Source: an uncultured Chlorobiaceae bacterium (GTDB lineage Bacteria > Bacteroidota > Chlorobiia > Chlorobiales > Chlorobiaceae). Taken from it: DNA of 64,000 nucleotides. The stretch lies in assembly GCA_903824295.1 (NCBI GenBank), contig CAIJWE010000030.1, forward strand, positions 1 to 64,000. The letters are read 5' to 3'. The translations under genes and the position numbers were made by a program. This document shows, one piece after another, positions 28,704-39,592 of this stretch (the stretch's first letter is position 1; the number at the start of each line of letters is the position of its first letter). The notes under the pieces were generated by a model. The model searched no databases. It was not told the origin of the DNA and saw only the letters and a list, made by a program, of their open reading frames with translations.

Positions 28704-29894
28704 TCAAGGTTTAGCCTTCTCAAAATCAATACTCAGCCACTTGTCTTCATAAGAGGCGCCTGTTGAATCCATACCTGCAAGGAAAATCGGTAAAGCCACA
28801 ATCTTCTGATAATCACCAATACGGATGGTAAGATCATCGCCGAGCTTGAGGATTTTCGGTTCCAGTCCCATATTCTCCATAAACGGCAATCTGACACGCA
28901 CCTTATAATGGCCATCAGAAACCTTTTTGATATCAATAGGATTTTCGTTAAAGAAAATATCGAGAGGATTCAAGTCACCATACACCTTCTCACCTACCCT
29001 GCGAAGCATCGCTATACCGACAACCTCATCATCAAACAACGGCACTTCAGTGATGGGGATTGGAGCAAAAGCTTCCTGAATCTGCTCAATGTACTTCTGC
29101 TGAATGGCGCGCCATTTCTGGAAGTAGGGATCAGGGCTCTGGTCAGGCATGACGCGGTTGATGGTAATACGATCAACAGTTATACCATAGAGATTAAGAT
29201 AGGTCAAGGCGCGCATCGACTCCTTGATAACCATCTTTTCAGGATTCATGACCAGACGCATGGTTGTTTTGGTGCTGTCGGCAAGCAAATCAATAATCCC
29301 TTCTGTAGAAGAGAAGAGGTTGTCGACCTTGTCATAAACCTCTACAGGAGCAACAAAATCGTCTATTTTCTTGATTTTCTTTGAAAGAGGCCTGATAACA
29401 GGCTTCACCATGAACTTTTCAACATTACGGATAAGCTTGATAAACCATCCGAATGTTTCAGGCAGGGAGAGCAGACGAAGGGTTTCGCCTGTAGGCGCAC
29501 AGTCAACAACAAGGAGGTCATACTCCTGCTGCTCATTGTAACGTTTGATATACGAGAGTGAGAAGAGCTCTTCCATACCAGGAAGCACACCCATTTCTTC
29601 GGCATAAACACCTTCAATACCCCGGGATTCCATCAAATGGGCAAAATGTTCCCTGACGACATCCCAGTTCAGATTGAGATCACCAAAAACGCTGACTTCC
29701 TGACCCCAGAGGTTCTCAGCAACTTTAACCGGGGAAGGTCCTAATTGAACATCGAGTGAGTCACCCAGACTGTGGGCCGGATCGGTAGACATAATGAGGG
29801 TCTTGTACCCCATATCTGCTGCTCTGAGCGCTGTTGCAGCGGCTACAGAAGTTTTACCAACTCCACCTTTTCCGGTAAAAATGATATTACGCAT
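28704..29894 (-). CDS. ArsA/Get3-family ATPase with C-terminal HSP20-like domain
   Basis: 396 residues. The deviant Walker [14 protein letters not shown] begins at residue 8, followed by [12 protein letters not shown] (switch I), [12 protein letters not shown] (switch II) and NRVMPDQ. The last ~80 residues ([19 protein letters not shown]...) form a beta-rich HSP20-like domain seen in some bacterial ArsA homologues. No arsenic genes are near, and there is no CxxC or arsenite-binding cysteine pattern, so a metal-pump role is unlikely. Green sulfur bacteria are known to carry several such ATPases of uncertain role. It stands alone; a hairpin (28693-28709) overlaps the stop codon. Confidence 0.9.
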   Translation of the reverse strand: MRNIIFTGKGGVGKTSVAAATALRAADMGYKTLIMSTDPAHSLGDSLDVQLGPSPVKVAENLWGQEVSVFGDLNLNWDVVREHFAHLMESRGIEGVYAEEMGVLPGMEELFSLSYIKRYNEQQEYDLLVVDCAPTGETLRLLSLPETFGWFIKLIRNVEKFMVKPVIRPLSKKIKKIDDFVAPVEVYDKVDNLFSSTEGIIDLLADSTKTTMRLVMNPEKMVIKESMRALTYLNLYGITVDRITINRVMPDQSPDPYFQKWRAIQQKYIEQIQEAFAPIPITEVPLFDDEVVGIAMLRRVGEKVYGDLNPLDIFFNENPIDIKKVSDGHYKVRVRLPFMENMGLEPKILKLGDDLTIRIGDYQKIVALPIFLAGMDSTGASYEDKWLSIDFEKAKP

Positions 29895-30066
29895 ACGTTT
29901 TAATGATTCTCATTTAAAGAATTATTGAATAAAGCGGCTTCAAACCAACAATTATTCTCCGTCAGTTGACCAACTTGTAAAAGGCTAAAGATAATAAAAT
30001 TATCCTTTATAGAACACGACGAAAAACAATTCACATCGTAAAAAAAATCCCGGCTCATCCTCACTC
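29895..30066. other. gap upstream of the ArsA-type gene
   Basis: AT-rich, no gene. On the minus strand a CCGGC / GCCGG stem over the end of the lytic transglycosylase gene, followed by GATTTTTTTT (about 30041-30076), may be that gene's terminator. Confidence 0.35.
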
Positions 30067-31746
30067 TCACCGCCGGTGCTTACGGGCATGAGCAGCGGCC
30101 CTCTTGTTATGATGTTTTACCGCAGAGGCCTTTCTTGATGAGGAACGGCTTTTTTTAACAGTTTGCCTGAAATGTTTTACAACAGAAACAGTTTTCGAGG
30201 GTGAACTGCTATTACTGATGGAAACCTCCCCGTCAACCTTTATACGCTGACCAGGAACAATCTTCATACTGCGACCAAGATTGTTCAGCAGTATCAGGCG
30301 CTGAAGAGTGGTGTTGTACTTCCTCGCAATAAAGGTAAGCGTTTCACCTCTTTTTACTCTGTGACGGGCTATCGTCTTCACTGCCTCATGATCAGCCTTT
30401 TTCGACTGTGGTTGCGCCGAAGATGACGAGGCACTGTCAGGTGCTCCAAAAACGATAAGCTTCTGACCAGGAGTAACATTTGCATCTGTAAGGTTGTTCC
30501 ATGCTATAAGCTGACTGATATAGGCACGGTACATCCTTGCAATCGAACCAAGACTCTCCCCCGGCTGCACAATATGAAACTTCTCTGCCCTTTCCGGCAA
30601 GCCAGGCGCCGGAGCCTGAATACGAGATCCGGCATTGATACTTTCAAGACGTGCGTAAAGCCCCTCGCGTTCGGTCGTTGCCGCTGATTTATAGGCATAA
30701 ATCTCCTCTTCACGCTTCTGGAACTGCGCAATATATTTTTTCGGCAGCCGTAATACGTTTGGCGATGAAGAGCTTGTTGAAGGAATAATGCCAAGCTTGT
30801 ACTGCGGATTGAGAAAATGAAGATCACTCATTGGCACACCAATAGTTTCATTGATCTGCTCAAACGACAACAAGCGGGATGTTTGAAGTGTATCAATATC
30901 CTGATACAGAAATCCAGGTTCAATCGGACGGATATTATGCTCTCTATAATAGTTCATAATATAGTTGACGGCAATAAAAGCAGGAACATAGCCTCTGGTT
31001 TCGGCTGGCAGGTAATCCCATATTGCCCAGTAATCCTTTATTCCACCAGCCCTTCTGATCGCCTTGTTGACATTTCCCGGACCTGAATTGTACGCAGCAA
31101 GAGCGAGAAACCAGTCGCCATAGAGGTTATAGAGACTCCGCAAATATCGGCTTGCAGCAACTGACGCCTTGTAAGGGTCATAGCGATCCTCAATAAAAGA
31201 GGAAGATTGCAAACCGTACATTTTGCCGGTTCCGTACATAAACTGCCACAATCCTCTGGCTCCGGCTGAAGAGACTGCTGTCGGGTTCAGGGCGGATTCG
31301 ACAATAGCAAGATATTTTATTTCAAGGGGAACATTATACGCATCAAGTTTTTCCTCAAACAGAGGAAAATAGAGTTTGGTCAGTCCAAGAATTTTTGCAG
31401 TAGACCCTCTCTTGTCGACAGCGTACAGTCTGATAAATCCACGAACATGCTTATTATAGACAAGGGGAATCGCTGTTTTGCGTCGGAGCACCGCAATTCT
31501 TGCGGCATAGAGTGAATCACTGAACTGAGGGACAAAGGTAGAGGGAAATCCAAACTTTTCACCCTCTTTAAAGGGAGCTGAAAAGTGTTCGTCCTTGAAA
31601 TAGGTTGCATTCACCAAGCTGTCAAGAATCTCGGCAACAGAGGAATTGGCAAATAAATCCCTGTTTTTTGTCATGGAATCCGCGGCACACAGAGGTATCG
31701 CCAGAAACTGGCAAAAAAGTGCCCATAGCAACACCTTGGTAATCAT
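30067..31746 (-). CDS. mltD: membrane-bound lytic murein transglycosylase D (MltD-like) with LysM repeats
   Basis: 559 residues from the ATG at 31746, chosen because it gives a clean signal peptide ([23 protein letters not shown]). The SLT domain holds the catalytic glutamate in [21 protein letters not shown], followed by [25 protein letters not shown] and [12 protein letters not shown]. Two LysM peptidoglycan-binding repeats follow (around [18 protein letters not shown] and [17 protein letters not shown]). The C-terminus is extremely basic, rich in K, R, S and H. It cleaves glycan strands to anhydro-muropeptides in the periplasm. Confidence 0.92.
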   Translation of the reverse strand: MITKVLLWALFCQFLAIPLCAADSMTKNRDLFANSSVAEILDSLVNATYFKDEHFSAPFKEGEKFGFPSTFVPQFSDSLYAARIAVLRRKTAIPLVYNKHVRGFIRLYAVDKRGSTAKILGLTKLYFPLFEEKLDAYNVPLEIKYLAIVESALNPTAVSSAGARGLWQFMYGTGKMYGLQSSSFIEDRYDPYKASVAASRYLRSLYNLYGDWFLALAAYNSGPGNVNKAIRRAGGIKDYWAIWDYLPAETRGYVPAFIAVNYIMNYYREHNIRPIEPGFLYQDIDTLQTSRLLSFEQINETIGVPMSDLHFLNPQYKLGIIPSTSSSSPNVLRLPKKYIAQFQKREEEIYAYKSAATTEREGLYARLESINAGSRIQAPAPGLPERAEKFHIVQPGESLGSIARMYRAYISQLIAWNNLTDANVTPGQKLIVFGAPDSASSSSAQPQSKKADHEAVKTIARHRVKRGETLTFIARKYNTTLQRLILLNNLGRSMKIVPGQRIKVDGEVSISNSSSPSKTVSVVKHFRQTVKKSRSSSRKASAVKHHNKRAAAHARKHRR

Positions 31747-31920
31747 GGAAAAGAAACTGATTTTCACAAGCGGCAGTTTGAATTTAGAGGAGTGGTTGTT
31801 AAACGATCCGTGCTGCAACAGCAAAAATCCTCATTGAACTATCAAAATAACATAAAAACAGTTCCTGACTATTACAATAATCGTGTACGTTTCTTTCAAT
31901 AAAAAGAAGTAAATCCGCCC

Positions 31921-32652
31921 TCAGTAGCTCACCTTCCACAGAAAAAGACCACCCGGAAATACAGGATTGAGCTGACTCGTCATAACGCCGCTTTCAAGCA
32001 TCCGGCTGAACTCTTCAGTGGAAAGCATCCCCTTTCCAGCACGTATCATGGCATCAACGAGGTAGCGCACCATACTTCGCAAAAAGCGATCGGCTGAAAT
32101 GCGCAACACAAGATAATTTTTATGCTGATACCATCTACAGGCCGTTACGGTACAGATTCGTCCGGGATTATCCCTGTTCTCCCTGGAAAATGCAGAAAAA
32201 TCGTGCGTTCCGACCAATTGATCGGCCAGTTGCTGCATAGGTGCAAGATCAAGCTTGCCGAAAGAACAGCCCGCAAACCTGCCATAAATCGCCGACGGCT
32301 CCTCAAGAAGAAAATAGCGGTACTGCCGCTCTCGGGCACTATGTCGGGCATGAAAATCAAGAGCAACCTCCGCCGGGTCGCTTATCCTGATAGTTTTTGG
32401 CAGAAGCGCATTCAGTGAATGGGCCATTCTGGCTGGCTCCATCAGTGACTCTGTAAAAAAGTTGGCCATCTGGGCTCTGGCATGAACCCCCTTGTCAGTT
32501 CTTCCTGCAGCCGCAAGAGAGACCTGTTCCTGCAAAATTCTGGAAAGAGCCGCCTCAATCACACCCTGAACAGTTACAAAATTACCTGACTGTCGTTGCC
32601 ATCCGGCGAAAGAGGTTCCATCATATTCCACCGTAATCCGTATGTTCTTCAT
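31921..32652 (-). CDS. truA: tRNA pseudouridine(38-40) synthase TruA
   Basis: 243 residues from the ATG at 32652; the longer upstream frame lacks family support. Begins MKNIRITVEYDGTSFAGWQRQ, and the catalytic aspartate is in AAGRTDKGVHARAQ near 53. It forms pseudouridine at positions 38-40 of the tRNA anticodon arm. Divergent from the GH13-like gene. Confidence 0.95.
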   Translation of the reverse strand: MKNIRITVEYDGTSFAGWQRQSGNFVTVQGVIEAALSRILQEQVSLAAAGRTDKGVHARAQMANFFTESLMEPARMAHSLNALLPKTIRISDPAEVALDFHARHSARERQYRYFLLEEPSAIYGRFAGCSFGKLDLAPMQQLADQLVGTHDFSAFSRENRDNPGRICTVTACRWYQHKNYLVLRISADRFLRSMVRYLVDAMIRAGKGMLSTEEFSRMLESGVMTSQLNPVFPGGLFLWKVSY

Positions 32653-32724
32653 AAAGAGAAATAAAATCTTTAGTACATTGCCTTTCAAATAACAATCACA
32701 TCCCCGAAAAACAAAAGAATCACG

Positions 32725-34635
32725 TTGCAGAAAACCCACCTTGCATCACTCCTTCATACGCTGAAAAGCAGTCAGTGCACAAAAGCCGGAAGCGGCTACA
32801 GCGTCCCCGGCATCTGGAGCGGAAAAGAGAACGGCACCGAACAGGTCGAGCCCGCCACATACTTTGCCCGGATCATCGAGACCATCATGAGTAACTTGAG
32901 CAGTGCGCCGAAACAAAAAGAGGGTGACTGGAGAACCAGCGCGGTAGTCTACAACCTCTTTGTCCGACTCTCAACCGCTTTTGACCATAACGGCGACGGT
33001 TCCATCAGCCCTGAACCACTTTCGTGCGGCTTCAGAGAGACCGGCACCCTCCTGAAAGCCATCGCGCTCCTGCCGTATATAAAAAATCTCGGCGCAAATA
33101 CCATCTACCTTCTTCCGCTTACCGAAATAGGCATAACAAGCAGAAAAGGCTCTCTCGGCTCCCCCTATGCCGTTAAAAACCCAAGGAAACTCGATCCCCT
33201 GCTCGCTGAACCGGCACTCGGGCTTTCAGCAGAACTTCTTCTCAAAGCCTTTGTTGAAGCGGCTCATATTCTTGACATGCACGTTGTTCTGGAGTTTGTT
33301 TTCAGAACGACATCTGTTGACAGCAGTTGGATAAAAGAACATCCTGAATGGTTTTACTGGCTGAAAGATAATGAGCGTACCCGCAACTACGGACCACCCC
33401 ATTTTGACCAGCAAACACTCAACCGCATTTATGAGGTTGTTGATCGCCATGAGCTGCACAATCTTCCCTGCCCCCCGCAAGAATACCGTGAGCAGTTCGT
33501 TGAGCAGCCGGTAACTCTTTCCAGTGAGGACGACACCCTGCAGGGTATTGCTCAAGACGGCACACCCTGCCGTATTGCAAGTGCCTTTTCCGACTGGCCC
33601 CCTGACGACCAGCAGCCAGCATGGAGTGACGTCACCTACCTGAAAATGCACACCCATGAGGCATTCAACTACATTGCCTACAACACCATCAGGATGTACG
33701 ACCGTGCACTCGACAATCCGGAAACCTTCAATACCACTCTCTGGGACGAGATTTCAGCTATCATCCCCAGTTTTCAGGAGGAGTACCTGATTGACGGTGC
33801 TATGATTGACATGGGTCACGCGCTGCCAACGCTTCTCAAACAGAGGATTGTTTGCAAGGCGCGCGAAAAAAGGGCAGATTTTGCCTTCTGGGATGAAAAT
33901 TTCAATCCGACTCCTGAAATTCGCGACGAAGGGTTCAATGCCGTCTTCGGCTCTCTGCCTTTTGTCATCCACGATGTTGTCTTTATTCGGGGGTTGCTGA
34001 ACCACCTGAACAAAACCGGTGTCGCACTGCCCTTTTTCGGAACGGGAGAAAATCATAACACCCCGCGCGTCTGTTTCCGCTATCCACGCCAGGAAGCAGG
34101 GCGCAACCACTCGATCTTTATCTTTACCCTCAGCGCCATACTGCCTGCCATCCCTTTTCTCCAGTCCGGGATGGAGCTCTGTGAATGGTATCCGGTAAAC
34201 CTCGGACTGAATTTCAACGATGAAGACCGGACGCTCTATCCTCCTGAAAAACTGCCGCTTTTCAGTGCATTCAGTTTCGACTGGGAAAAGAGCAACGGCC
34301 TCGTTCCTCTGAACAGCTATATCCGCAAAATTCTTGCTATACGCGCACGCTACCTCAACCTGGTACTCTCAGGCGAAACCGGCTCAATCGCCATCCCCTA
34401 TACCAGCGAGCCAGAGCTTTTTGCCGTCATGAGGAGCGTGGCTGGTCGCTCACTTCTTTTTATTGGAAACAGCAACACCAGCGACACCAGGTGCGGCTTT
34501 CTTGAATTCAGCATGGAAAACGGCTCTTTCTTTGAACTGATCAGTGAAACAGAGTTTCCGATAAAAGAGCATCGGCTTGAGGTAAGCTGTAAACCGGGCG
34601 AGTGCCTGCTCTTTGAGCTGCCGCCTGAGGGGTAA
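32725..34635 (+). CDS. GH13-superfamily (alpha-amylase-like) protein with altered active site
   Basis: 636 residues from a TTG; the next ATG, at 32887, would remove a protein-like N-terminus. A (beta/alpha)8 barrel is suggested by [31 protein letters not shown] and a GlgE-like [11 protein letters not shown]. Likely active-site blocks are [12 protein letters not shown] (nucleophile Asp), [10 protein letters not shown] (acid Glu) and ENHNTPR. Two usual residues differ: the Arg two places before the nucleophile is Met, and the last Asp of NHD is Asn. So it may be a transferase, a binding protein or a divergent hydrolase. It heads a plus-strand run with a sugar kinase and a symporter, which points to glucan or sugar metabolism. 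Confidence 0.75.
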   Translation: MQKTHLASLLHTLKSSQCTKAGSGYSVPGIWSGKENGTEQVEPATYFARIIETIMSNLSSAPKQKEGDWRTSAVVYNLFVRLSTAFDHNGDGSISPEPLSCGFRETGTLLKAIALLPYIKNLGANTIYLLPLTEIGITSRKGSLGSPYAVKNPRKLDPLLAEPALGLSAELLLKAFVEAAHILDMHVVLEFVFRTTSVDSSWIKEHPEWFYWLKDNERTRNYGPPHFDQQTLNRIYEVVDRHELHNLPCPPQEYREQFVEQPVTLSSEDDTLQGIAQDGTPCRIASAFSDWPPDDQQPAWSDVTYLKMHTHEAFNYIAYNTIRMYDRALDNPETFNTTLWDEISAIIPSFQEEYLIDGAMIDMGHALPTLLKQRIVCKAREKRADFAFWDENFNPTPEIRDEGFNAVFGSLPFVIHDVVFIRGLLNHLNKTGVALPFFGTGENHNTPRVCFRYPRQEAGRNHSIFIFTLSAILPAIPFLQSGMELCEWYPVNLGLNFNDEDRTLYPPEKLPLFSAFSFDWEKSNGLVPLNSYIRKILAIRARYLNLVLSGETGSIAIPYTSEPELFAVMRSVAGRSLLFIGNSNTSDTRCGFLEFSMENGSFFELISETEFPIKEHRLEVSCKPGECLLFELPPEG

Positions 34636-34701
34636 AAAATGCACCGCAAAAAACGTATCTTGTAAACTTTTTCTTTATCCGTTAACAAAATCCATTTTTT
34701 T

Positions 34702-35613
34702 ATGTCAATTCTCATTGTCGGCTCCCTTGCCTTTGACGACATCGAAACCCCTTTTGGACGCTCCGACAACACCCTTGGCGGTTCATCAACCTACATTGCC
34801 CTCTCGGCAAGTTATTTTACCGATGAGATTCAGATGGTCGGCGTCGTCGGATCCGACTTTGAGGAGAAACATTTTAAGCTGCTGCACTCCAGAAACATCG
34901 ACACCAAAGGGGTTCAGATGGTTGAGGAGGGAAAAACCTTTCGCTGGGCAGGCCGTTACCACTACGATATGAACACCCGCGACACGCTCGACACCCAGTT
35001 GAACGTTTTTGCCGATTTCGATCCCGTTGTTCCCCATCAGTATCGCGATGCGGAATTTGTCTGTCTCGGCAATATCGATCCCGAACTGCAACTCAAGGTG
35101 CTCGACCAGATCAACAAGCCAAAACTGGTCATCCTCGATACCATGAACTTCTGGATCGAAGGCAAACCCGAAGAGCTGAAAAAAACGCTTGAACGGGTTG
35201 ATATTTTCATTTTGAACGACAGTGAGGCGCGACTGCTCAGCGGCGACCCGAACCTTGTCAAATCGGCAAGAATCATCCGACAGATGGGGCCAAAAACCCT
35301 GATCATTAAAAAAGGAGAACACGGCGCCCTTCTCTTTACCGATAACGGCATCTTTGCTGCCCCGGCTTTTCCGCTCGAATCCATTTATGATCCAACCGGC
35401 GCTGGCGACACCTTTGCCGGAGGCTTTATCGGCCACCTCTCCCGTTGCGAAACCATCACCGATACGGAAATGCGCCGGGCGGTGCTCTACGGCAGCGCCA
35501 TGGCAAGTTTCTGCGTAGAAAAATTCGGTACCGAAAAAATTGCCGCACTTGATCTGCTCGAAATTGAAGACCGCTTCCAGAGCTTCCGCGAGCTTTCAAG
35601 AACCGACGAATAA
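34702..35613 (+). CDS. PfkB-family sugar kinase
   Basis: 303 residues. The N-terminal GGSSTYIALSAS and the C-terminal anion-hole and catalytic-base motif DPTGAGDTFAGGF near 230 identify the ribokinase/PfkB family. Substrate cannot be assigned; sugars and nucleosides are both possible. It lies 66 bases after the GH13-like gene and 37 bases before the symporter, suggesting one transcript. Confidence 0.88.
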   Translation: MSILIVGSLAFDDIETPFGRSDNTLGGSSTYIALSASYFTDEIQMVGVVGSDFEEKHFKLLHSRNIDTKGVQMVEEGKTFRWAGRYHYDMNTRDTLDTQLNVFADFDPVVPHQYRDAEFVCLGNIDPELQLKVLDQINKPKLVILDTMNFWIEGKPEELKKTLERVDIFILNDSEARLLSGDPNLVKSARIIRQMGPKTLIIKKGEHGALLFTDNGIFAAPAFPLESIYDPTGAGDTFAGGFIGHLSRCETITDTEMRRAVLYGSAMASFCVEKFGTEKIAALDLLEIEDRFQSFRELSRTDE

Positions 35614-35650
35614 GAGGGCACGCAGCAACAATAATTTCAAAAAAAGAACG

Positions 35651-37408
35651 ATGGAATCGCTCAACCTCCTCGACTACAGTTTCATCGTCGGCTACCTTTT
35701 GCTGACGCTTGTTATCGGCCTCTGGTTCTCCAAACGCGCCTCGGAAAATGTTGACGAATTTTTTCTTTCCGGGCGCCAGCTTCCCTGGTGGATTGCCGGT
35801 ACCGGCATGGTAGCAACAACCTTTGCTGCCGACACTCCCCTTGCTGTGGCCGGATTTGTAGCCAAAAACGGTATTGCCGGTAACTGGGTCTGGTGGACTT
35901 TTGTTTCAGGCGGAATGCTGACCGTCTTCTTTTTTGCCCGGCTCTGGCGAAGGGCCGAAATTTTAACCGACCTTGAGTTTATCGAGTTGCGCTACAGCGG
36001 TGCGGCAGCCCGCTTTTTGCGCGGCTTCAAGGCGATCTATTTCGGCCTCTTCATCAATGCGGTCATTATCGGCTGGGTCAACCTCGCCATGTTCAAGATC
36101 ATCAGAATCATGGTGCCTGAGCTCAACCCCGAGCTGACCATTATTGCCCTTGTCCTTCTAACCACCTTTTACTCCGGCCTCTCAGGGCTCTGGGGTGTCT
36201 CCATTACCGATGCCGTACAGTTTGTCATCGCCATGGCGGGCTGTATCATTCTTGCCGTCCTTGCCGTCCAATCGCCCGCAGTCGTCTCTGCCGGAGGCCT
36301 GACCAAAGCCCTTCCTGCCTGGATGTTCGACTTTTTCCCCACTTTCAGCTCATCAGGAAAAAGCATTACCGGAGCTGTCGCCCTTCCCTTTATCTCCTTT
36401 GCTGCCATGGCCTTTGTTCAGTGGTGGTCATCGTGGTACCCCGGCTCGGAACCCGGCGGCGGCGGCTACATCGCCCAGCGCATGATGAGCGCCAAAAACG
36501 AAAAACACTCACTCCTTGCAACGCTCTGGTTTACCGTAGCCCATTACTGCCTGAGGCCGTGGCCATGGATTATTGTCGGCCTGGTCAGCCTTGTGATGTT
36601 TCCCGACTTGCCCATGAACCAGAAAGAGGATGGCTTCGTCTACGTCATGAAAGCAGTGCTTCCCCCCGGACTCAAAGGACTGCTGATAGCCGCTTTCCTT
36701 GCCGCCTACATGTCAACGCTCTCAACCCACCTGAACTGGGGAACGAGCTACCTCATCAACGACTGCTACAAGCGCTTTCTGAAAACTGACGGTGATGAGA
36801 AACACTACGTCACCATTTCAAAACTCACAACATTTCTTACCGCAGCTTTTGCCCTCTACATCACCTTCTTTGTGCTCGACACCATAACGGGTGCATGGGA
36901 GTTCATTATCCAGTGTGGTGCAGGCACAGGCTTTGTGCTGATTCTCCGCTGGTTCTGGTGGAGACTGAATGCCTGGTCGGAAATCACCTCCATGGTGGCA
37001 CCCTTTATCGCCTTCACCTGCTTGCAGCTCTTTACCAGCATTACCTTCCCCTTCTCGATTTTCATCATCGTTGCCTTTACCATAACGGCAACCCTCATCG
37101 TCACCTTTCTGACGCCTCCAACCGAGACCGCCCAGTTGGAGACCTTCTACAGAACTACACGGGTCGGGGGCTGGCTCTGGAAAAAAATCTCAAAAAATAT
37201 GCCCGATGTAGAGTCCGATACCGGCTTTGTCATGCTCTTTGTTGACTGGGCACTCGGCATCATCATGATCTATGCAATCCTTTTCGGTACCGGAAAATTT
37301 ATCTTTGGCGACACGCTCCAGGGAGCACTCTATCTTGGCGCAGGAATCATTGCCGGATCACTCATCTTTGCTGACCTGAACCGCAGGGGCTGGAACAACC
37401 TGAATTGA
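35651..37408 (+). CDS. sodium:solute symporter (SSS family)
   Basis: 585 residues from the ATG at 35651, about 13-14 membrane helices. Typical opening: LDYSFIVGYLLLTLVIGLWFSKRA then VDEFFLSGRQLPWWIAGTGMVATTFAADTPLAVAGF. Such carriers bring sugars, amino acids or organic acids in with Na+. The neighbouring kinase favours a sugar, but that is inference. Confidence 0.9.
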   Translation: MESLNLLDYSFIVGYLLLTLVIGLWFSKRASENVDEFFLSGRQLPWWIAGTGMVATTFAADTPLAVAGFVAKNGIAGNWVWWTFVSGGMLTVFFFARLWRRAEILTDLEFIELRYSGAAARFLRGFKAIYFGLFINAVIIGWVNLAMFKIIRIMVPELNPELTIIALVLLTTFYSGLSGLWGVSITDAVQFVIAMAGCIILAVLAVQSPAVVSAGGLTKALPAWMFDFFPTFSSSGKSITGAVALPFISFAAMAFVQWWSSWYPGSEPGGGGYIAQRMMSAKNEKHSLLATLWFTVAHYCLRPWPWIIVGLVSLVMFPDLPMNQKEDGFVYVMKAVLPPGLKGLLIAAFLAAYMSTLSTHLNWGTSYLINDCYKRFLKTDGDEKHYVTISKLTTFLTAAFALYITFFVLDTITGAWEFIIQCGAGTGFVLILRWFWWRLNAWSEITSMVAPFIAFTCLQLFTSITFPFSIFIIVAFTITATLIVTFLTPPTETAQLETFYRTTRVGGWLWKKISKNMPDVESDTGFVMLFVDWALGIIMIYAILFGTGKFIFGDTLQGALYLGAGIIAGSLIFADLNRRGWNNLN

Positions 37409-37418
37409 CGACATCATC

Positions 37419-37997
37419 ATGGCCAAACCGACCCTTATTCTTGCATCGCAGTCACCAAGACGGCGCGACATCCTCTCGTTGACGCTCCTCCTTTTTGAAA
37501 CCATGGCGGTCGAGACTCCAGAAGTGCTCGACCCCTTGCGCTCAATCGAAGAAAATGTTACCCGAATTGCGCTTGAAAAAGCAGAAGCCGCCCTGCTGCT
37601 TCTGCCGGACAAAGAAAAAAAGAGCATCATCCTTGCAGCCGATACCGTCGTGGCAAAGGGGAACCGGATTTATGGCAAACCGGCAGGATTTGATGAGGCA
37701 TTCGATATGCTCAAAAGTCTCCAGAACCGTTCGCACCGGGTCTACACCGGTTTTGTGCTCCTCTGCTGCAAAAAAATCTACACTGAATGTGCGACCACCA
37801 CTGTTGAGTTTGACCCCATGTCGGACAACGAGATCAAGCGCTACCTTATGTCGGAAAAACCCTACGACAAGGCTGGATCCTACGGCATTCAGGATCCCCT
37901 GATGGCCTGCCACGTCCGGCGAATTGAGGGGTGCTACTACAACGTTGTCGGTCTCCCTCTCTCAAGGGTCTGCAAGGCACTCAAAACCTTCTTGTAA
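37419..37997 (+). CDS. maf: Maf-family nucleoside triphosphate pyrophosphatase
   Basis: 192 residues. Opens with LILASQSPRRRDILS (the phosphate-binding SxSPRR motif), then AADTVV and the KPYDKAGSYGIQDP motif near 150. Members hydrolyse dTTP, UTP or modified NTPs to monophosphates and affect septum formation. It starts 10 bases after the symporter. Confidence 0.95.
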   Translation: MAKPTLILASQSPRRRDILSLTLLLFETMAVETPEVLDPLRSIEENVTRIALEKAEAALLLLPDKEKKSIILAADTVVAKGNRIYGKPAGFDEAFDMLKSLQNRSHRVYTGFVLLCCKKIYTECATTTVEFDPMSDNEIKRYLMSEKPYDKAGSYGIQDPLMACHVRRIEGCYYNVVGLPLSRVCKALKTFL

Positions 37998-38140
37998 AAC
38001 ATTTCCGTCTTGCGGCACCGTGGTAATTGCGGAGGCAACTATTTTATTGGGATCGCTCTCTAAATTCTTAATTTCAGGCAACCAATTCCTGTACAGCATT
38101 CCGAAACCCGAAAACCATTCGCGCCACGAAAAAACTGATA

Positions 38141-39592
38141 TTGCTCTCGTTGCTGTTTGTGATGCACGCACTGACAGCTTTTTCAATGCCTGCATTGCGC
38201 TGGGGCGGCGATCCAAGCGGCGGCGCGCCCTATGTGTATGCTGACCCGGCCAATCCGCAGTCCTATACAGGATTCGACTATGAATTTGCCGAGGCGCTCG
38301 CCCGGGAAATGAAAATGAAGGCGGAATTTGTTCCGACTGACTGGGAGAGCATTGTTGCCTCGCTTCAGCGAAAAGAGTTCGATGTGATTATTGATGGATT
38401 CGAACCAACCGAAGATCGCGCGCGCGAAGTGCTTTTCAGCAAACCATACTATCTTTTCAGACTGCAATTGAGCGTCAAACGCACGGACAAGCTGATATCC
38501 ACTCTGGAGGAGTGCAAAAAGCATGGACGAACGGTAGGCACACTGGTCAACTGCGCCGCTTCGCGCCTGCTTGATGAGGGCGGATACAAATCAAAGGGCT
38601 ATCAGGATCCCGTAGCAGCCTATCAGGATCTGGAACTTGGGCGTGTCGATGCTGTCCTGATGGATGTGGCCGGAGAGATGTTCTATGCGCGGCAGAATCC
38701 GAAACTCAAGGCGGTTGGCAAACCGTTCAAGAGTGGCGCCTATATTGTCGGCATCCGCAAAGAAGATTCCCTGCTGCTTGCAAAAGTCAATGCCGCCATA
38801 GAGAGGCTTATCAACAATGGCACCGTCGAAAGGATTTTTAGAAAATGGCAGTTGTGGGACGAAGAGCAGCTCAAGCTTCGCAGCCAGCAGCAGCCCGTTT
38901 TTGAGATGACCAACACAAAACTCAACTGGAGCGAGGGGTTGATCAAGCTTTTCAAGGCCGCATCGGTCACCGTTCTTCTTGCCTTCGGCGCCATGATGAT
39001 TGCCGTCACTCTCGGCCTCCCCCTTGCTTTTGGCCAGTCGAACGGCGGCCCCTTCACAAGGGTGGCATGTACGGTCTATATTGAATTTTTCAGGGGCACA
39101 CCGGTTCTTGTCCAGTTGCTCTTCCTCTATTTCGGTCTTCCGGTCATCGGCATCACCCTCCCCGGATGGTTGACCGCCATTGTCGGGCTCGGTTTGAATT
39201 ATGCCGCTTATGAATCCCAAATATACCGCACGGCGTTCAAGGCTGTGCCTGACCGGCAGTGGCAGGTCGCCTACTCTCTTGGTATGCGCCCTTTTCTCGC
39301 ATTCAGGCGCATCATTTTTCCCCAGGCATTCCGCATTGCCCTGCCGCCAATGACCAATGATTTTGTCGCACTCTTCAAGGACACCTCGACCGCCTTCGCC
39401 ATAGCCGTCTGGGAACTGGCTACCGCCTACCGGGAACTGGCCAATGCAACACAGAGCTATCTCGGTATTGGCCTCGTTGTCTGCTGCTACTATCTGGCCA
39501 TGAGCCTCCCCCTTGCCCATTATGCCCACAAACTGGAACAGAGGCTGCAAAGAAAATCAACAGGCATTCTTTCATCAGGAGCAGACAAATGA
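38141..39592 (+). CDS. polar amino-acid ABC transporter: fused substrate-binding protein and permease
   Basis: 483 residues. Residues 20-250 are a family 3 solute-binding domain (GFDYEFAEALAREMKMK, DWESIVASLQRKEFDVIIDG), and 265-475 a HisM/GlnP-type permease with about five helices and the EAA-like loop AAYESQIYRTAFKAVPDRQWQVAYSLGM. Imports an amino acid such as glutamine, glutamate or arginine. The start is uncertain: no ATG precedes the hydrophobic signal core; TTG at 38141 is possible, but the codons before it (RATKKLI, after an ATT at 38117) would give a better signal-peptide head. The stop overlaps the ATPase start by 4 bases. Confidence 0.9.
   Translation: MLSLLFVMHALTAFSMPALRWGGDPSGGAPYVYADPANPQSYTGFDYEFAEALAREMKMKAEFVPTDWESIVASLQRKEFDVIIDGFEPTEDRAREVLFSKPYYLFRLQLSVKRTDKLISTLEECKKHGRTVGTLVNCAASRLLDEGGYKSKGYQDPVAAYQDLELGRVDAVLMDVAGEMFYARQNPKLKAVGKPFKSGAYIVGIRKEDSLLLAKVNAAIERLINNGTVERIFRKWQLWDEEQLKLRSQQQPVFEMTNTKLNWSEGLIKLFKAASVTVLLAFGAMMIAVTLGLPLAFGQSNGGPFTRVACTVYIEFFRGTPVLVQLLFLYFGLPVIGITLPGWLTAIVGLGLNYAAYESQIYRTAFKAVPDRQWQVAYSLGMRPFLAFRRIIFPQAFRIALPPMTNDFVALFKDTSTAFAIAVWELATAYRELANATQSYLGIGLVVCCYYLAMSLPLAHYAHKLEQRLQRKSTGILSSGADK

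Noticed and set aside
38591-39550. Long minus-strand frame opposite the fused ABC gene
   Set aside because: Shadow of the transporter gene; no protein-like features.
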